Assembly: GCA_963669155.1 (NCBI GenBank) | Contig: CAVLGW020000024.1 | Coordinates: forward strand, 1 to 64,000 | From: Arbacia lixula | Lineage: Eukaryota; Echinodermata; Echinoidea; Arbacioida; Arbaciidae | DNA length: 64,000 bases | Reading direction: 5' to 3' | Part shown: piece after piece, positions 62,069 to 64,000 of the stretch | Position numbering within the stretch: position 1 is the stretch's first letter | Layout of the letters: the number at the start of each line of letters is the position of its first letter | Program-made: the position numbers and the translations under genes | Notes under the pieces: generated by a model | What the model was told of the DNA's origin: nothing | Seen by the model: the letters and a program-made list of their open reading frames with translations, nothing else | Database searches by the model: none

Positions 62069-62127
62069 CAATATTTATCAAGTATCATTATTCATATCAT
62101 GTTATTTGCTGAATTTTATCATGATGG

Positions 62128-62202
62128 AAACACACAAACACAAACACACAGACACACACACACAGCCACACAAACACACATGCACACACACACACACACA
62201 GC
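62128..62202. repeat. (CA)n microsatellite
   Basis: Second CA-rich run, separated from the first by a segment containing TATCATGATGG-like words. Confidence 0.93.
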
Positions 62203-62428
62203 TTAGTAAATGTAAATGTCATGACAAATGCTAGCATCATGCATAGTATTGTGAAAATATCATGATCACATCATAATCTGATAATATGATAGATTGGTTC
62301 TTCTGTAAATGGTATCTTTGGAAATATCATGATTTATATTCCACATACTAAGAATGTTGCTATATGATTGGTCAATAGTTGATCACGTGATGAAGCGTAG
62401 TTTTTCCCCATCTGATCACCTGAGCAGA

Positions 62429-62507
62429 AAAGTTCGTTACACTGTAGGTGATAGTACTTTTTTGAGAAGGAAAGTTCGTTACACTCTAGGTGATAGTACT
62501 TTTTGGT
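62429..62507. repeat. Short tandem duplication
   Basis: Two copies of AAAGTTCGTTACACT-TAGGTGATAGTACTTTTT lie about 43 bp apart. Confidence 0.85.
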
Positions 62508-62664
62508 TTCGCTGATCTCTTCACTCCTCACAGTCCTAACGCGTGATCAATATTTTAAGTACGCGCAAAATAAAAGTGCGTAGCTCGGACTATCGGCGCA
62601 GACGACACCGCGGTGCGCGCGCGGAAATTAAAATGTTTGGTTATAGCGCGCTGCGCCGCGCGCG

Positions 62665-62985
62665 TACGTACAAAGCAGTGCAAGCCTTCCATTTCCCCCA
62701 CACAGTATTTCACCAAAGCAAGTGTGCAATTCTCTACCACCTCGTACCAAAATTGACCTAGAATTTCACTTGCCTGTAATCAATTACAATTATGAAGAGT
62801 ATTCTCGGAGGATCTATGTTCTCACCGATACCGCACAGGTAAGAGAATTTTGATTACTTCTTGCTTTTCCGTCAAAATCTTACAAATTAGCATCAACATG
62901 TCATTGTGTTCGTTGGAATTTGTAGAGTCTAGCAATTACGTGCACAAAGTCAATTTGCTTCCGGGTTTCGGAGCGTCGCGTGAAT
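62665..62985 (+). repeat. Dispersed duplication B, copy 2
   Basis: Same orientation as 58680-59040. The donor-like CACAG/GTAAG is conserved at 62838/62839. The upstream CRE-like site is not shared; here the upstream DNA is a GC-rich stretch with CGCGCGC words (62605-62665). Confidence 0.75.
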
Positions 62986-63092
62986 ATGTAGCCGCACTGA
63001 CACGAATGCTTTTGTACGTTAAATTGTCATTTATTTTATAGATTGTTGGTATCAGATGTGGAATATAAAGTAAATAATCACTTTTGGTTTCA

Positions 63093-63215
63093 GGCAATGA
63101 GACGAAATATCACTTCCTCGGCGATCTGAATGTATACGCTATCTTTCCTCAGCTAAAAGCTTCGGAAAGATAGCTACATCCAGATCGCCTCGGAAGTGAT
63201 ATTTCGTCCCATTAC
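63093..63215. repeat. Long hairpin, ~53-bp arms
   Basis: The left arm (63093-63148) and right arm (63164-63215) are inverted copies sharing GACGAAATATCACTTCC and GGAAGTGATATTTCGTC, and CTATCTTTCC with GGAAAGATAG next to the ~15-base loop. A few mismatches are present. Confidence 0.9.
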
Positions 63216-63239
63216 CTTCACCGACGTTGATTATTTGCT

Positions 63240-63615
63240 TAATAACTGCCAATATCATAGTATTCTAACAAATATCATGGTAACATGATAATACTTCTGT
63301 TAATATCATGATAACATCATGGTACTCCTGCGCATATCATGAAAATATCATAGTATTTCTGCAACTGTCATGATACTTTTGCGAATATCATGGTAAAATC
63401 ATAATATTTCGGTGAATATCATGATACTATCATAGTATTTCTGCAACTATCTTGATACTTTGGCGAATATCATGATACAATCATAATATTTTGGTGAATA
63501 TCATGATGATATCATAGTATTTCTGCAACTATCATGATACTTTTGCGAATATCATGATAAAATCATAATATTTTGGTGAATATCATGATAATATCATGAT
63601 AATAGTATAATACTT
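63240..63615. repeat. Second ATATCATGATA-type minisatellite
   Basis: Units alternate AATATCATGAT-A, ATCATAGTATTTCTGCAAC and TATCATGATACTTTTGCG. It is related to the core palindrome of 53445-54175 but has a different, longer unit and no central inversion. Confidence 0.88.
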
Positions 63616-63637
63616 TTTTGTAAGGGTTCCCCTCTTA

Positions 63638-64000
63638 TATCAACTTTAATCACAATTTCTCGCTGTTGAAATACAAACTGATGATATCTATTATGGTATA
63701 TTCTTCCGCGAGTGAGCGAGTTATACGCACAGAGCTAAGCGAGCGGAATTAGCATGCATGTACACATGCACGCAGGCTCGCTACGCTCGCATCCGTTTTC
63801 ACTGTAGCTGCTTGTGATATTGTACTCCAGGAAATTTACTAATTTTGGACAAAAGTCGGGTTTTGTGCTTCTTAGTTCTTGTAGTTCTTGTTTTTTGATC
63901 CATGATGGAAGATGATCGATGGCGGGTTGTCAGGTCCAGAGAATAAAGGGAAACGGAACTTGTGAAGGCAAAACAAAGGAGGGTATCGCCTATCGGTGCA
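63638..64000 (+). repeat. Dispersed duplication A, copy 2 (runs off window)
   Basis: Same orientation as 50105-50460, with the same GATCCATGATGGAAGATGATCG end and CAGGTCCAGAGAATAAA. The match continues to the window edge. Confidence 0.8.

Noticed and set aside
61551..62234. 227-codon His/Thr-rich ORF
   Set aside because: Mostly encoded by a CA microsatellite, with no independent support.
62334..62531. 65-codon minus-strand ORF with repeated YYHLECNEL / YYHLQCNEL
   Set aside because: The peptide repeat only reflects the short tandem duplication at 62429-62507.

Overview
This window reads as genomic DNA of a marine invertebrate deuterostome, most likely an echinoderm such as a sea urchin. The reasons are an intron-rich gene with consensus GT-AG junctions, a very large single-exon ankyrin array behind a Death-like domain (a gene style known to be expanded in echinoderms), CR1/L2-like LINE relics, many fold-back elements and MITEs, and long GT/CA, poly-G and TA runs. 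Nothing prokaryotic, viral or plasmid-like is visible. The species call is inference.

The centrepiece is one minus-strand gene from 45,352 down to 18,068. Eight coding exons join in frame (41+269+59+219+231+115+67+9,316 nt = 10,317 nt, 3,438 codons plus stop). The predicted protein has a Death-like domain (exon 2), two related BESS-like helical motifs on duplicated phase 0-0 exons (exons 4 and 5), a polar linker (exons 6 and 7), then about 95 ankyrin repeats in one 9.3-kb exon. The ankyrin part is a higher-order tandem array: 195-bp units (65 aa, two ankyrin repeats) organised into near-identical 2,727-bp blocks. It ends at a TAG that replaces a GAG codon inside a repeat unit, and another 2.9 kb of decayed, frameshifted ankyrin repeats follows, so the gene appears to have been shortened at its 3' end.

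The introns (27.4-45.3 kb) carry mobile-element debris: two LINE reverse-transcriptase fragments on opposite strands, three shared LINE-type 3' tails, a tRNA-like SINE relic, two inverted-repeat elements and a TA-centred hairpin.

Left of the gene (1-15 kb) there is a pyrimidine-rich minisatellite at 1-730, a large inverted-repeat composite at about 4.3-9.3 kb with arms built of ~200-bp units, a ~256-bp tandem repeat at 10.3-11.1 kb, and AT-rich sequence with little coding potential.

Right of the gene (45-64 kb) is mostly noncoding and repeat-rich: a polypurine tract, a ~570-bp tandem duplication, a palindromic TATCATGATA minisatellite that reverses orientation at its centre, hairpins, a 425-bp MITE, and two pairs of dispersed duplications that look like duplicated 5' regions. 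Two tentative spliced transcription units are proposed. One is on the plus strand at about 50.4-51.8 kb. The other is on the minus strand at 58.0-61.4 kb; its four exon-like segments join into one frame interrupted only by a single UGA.
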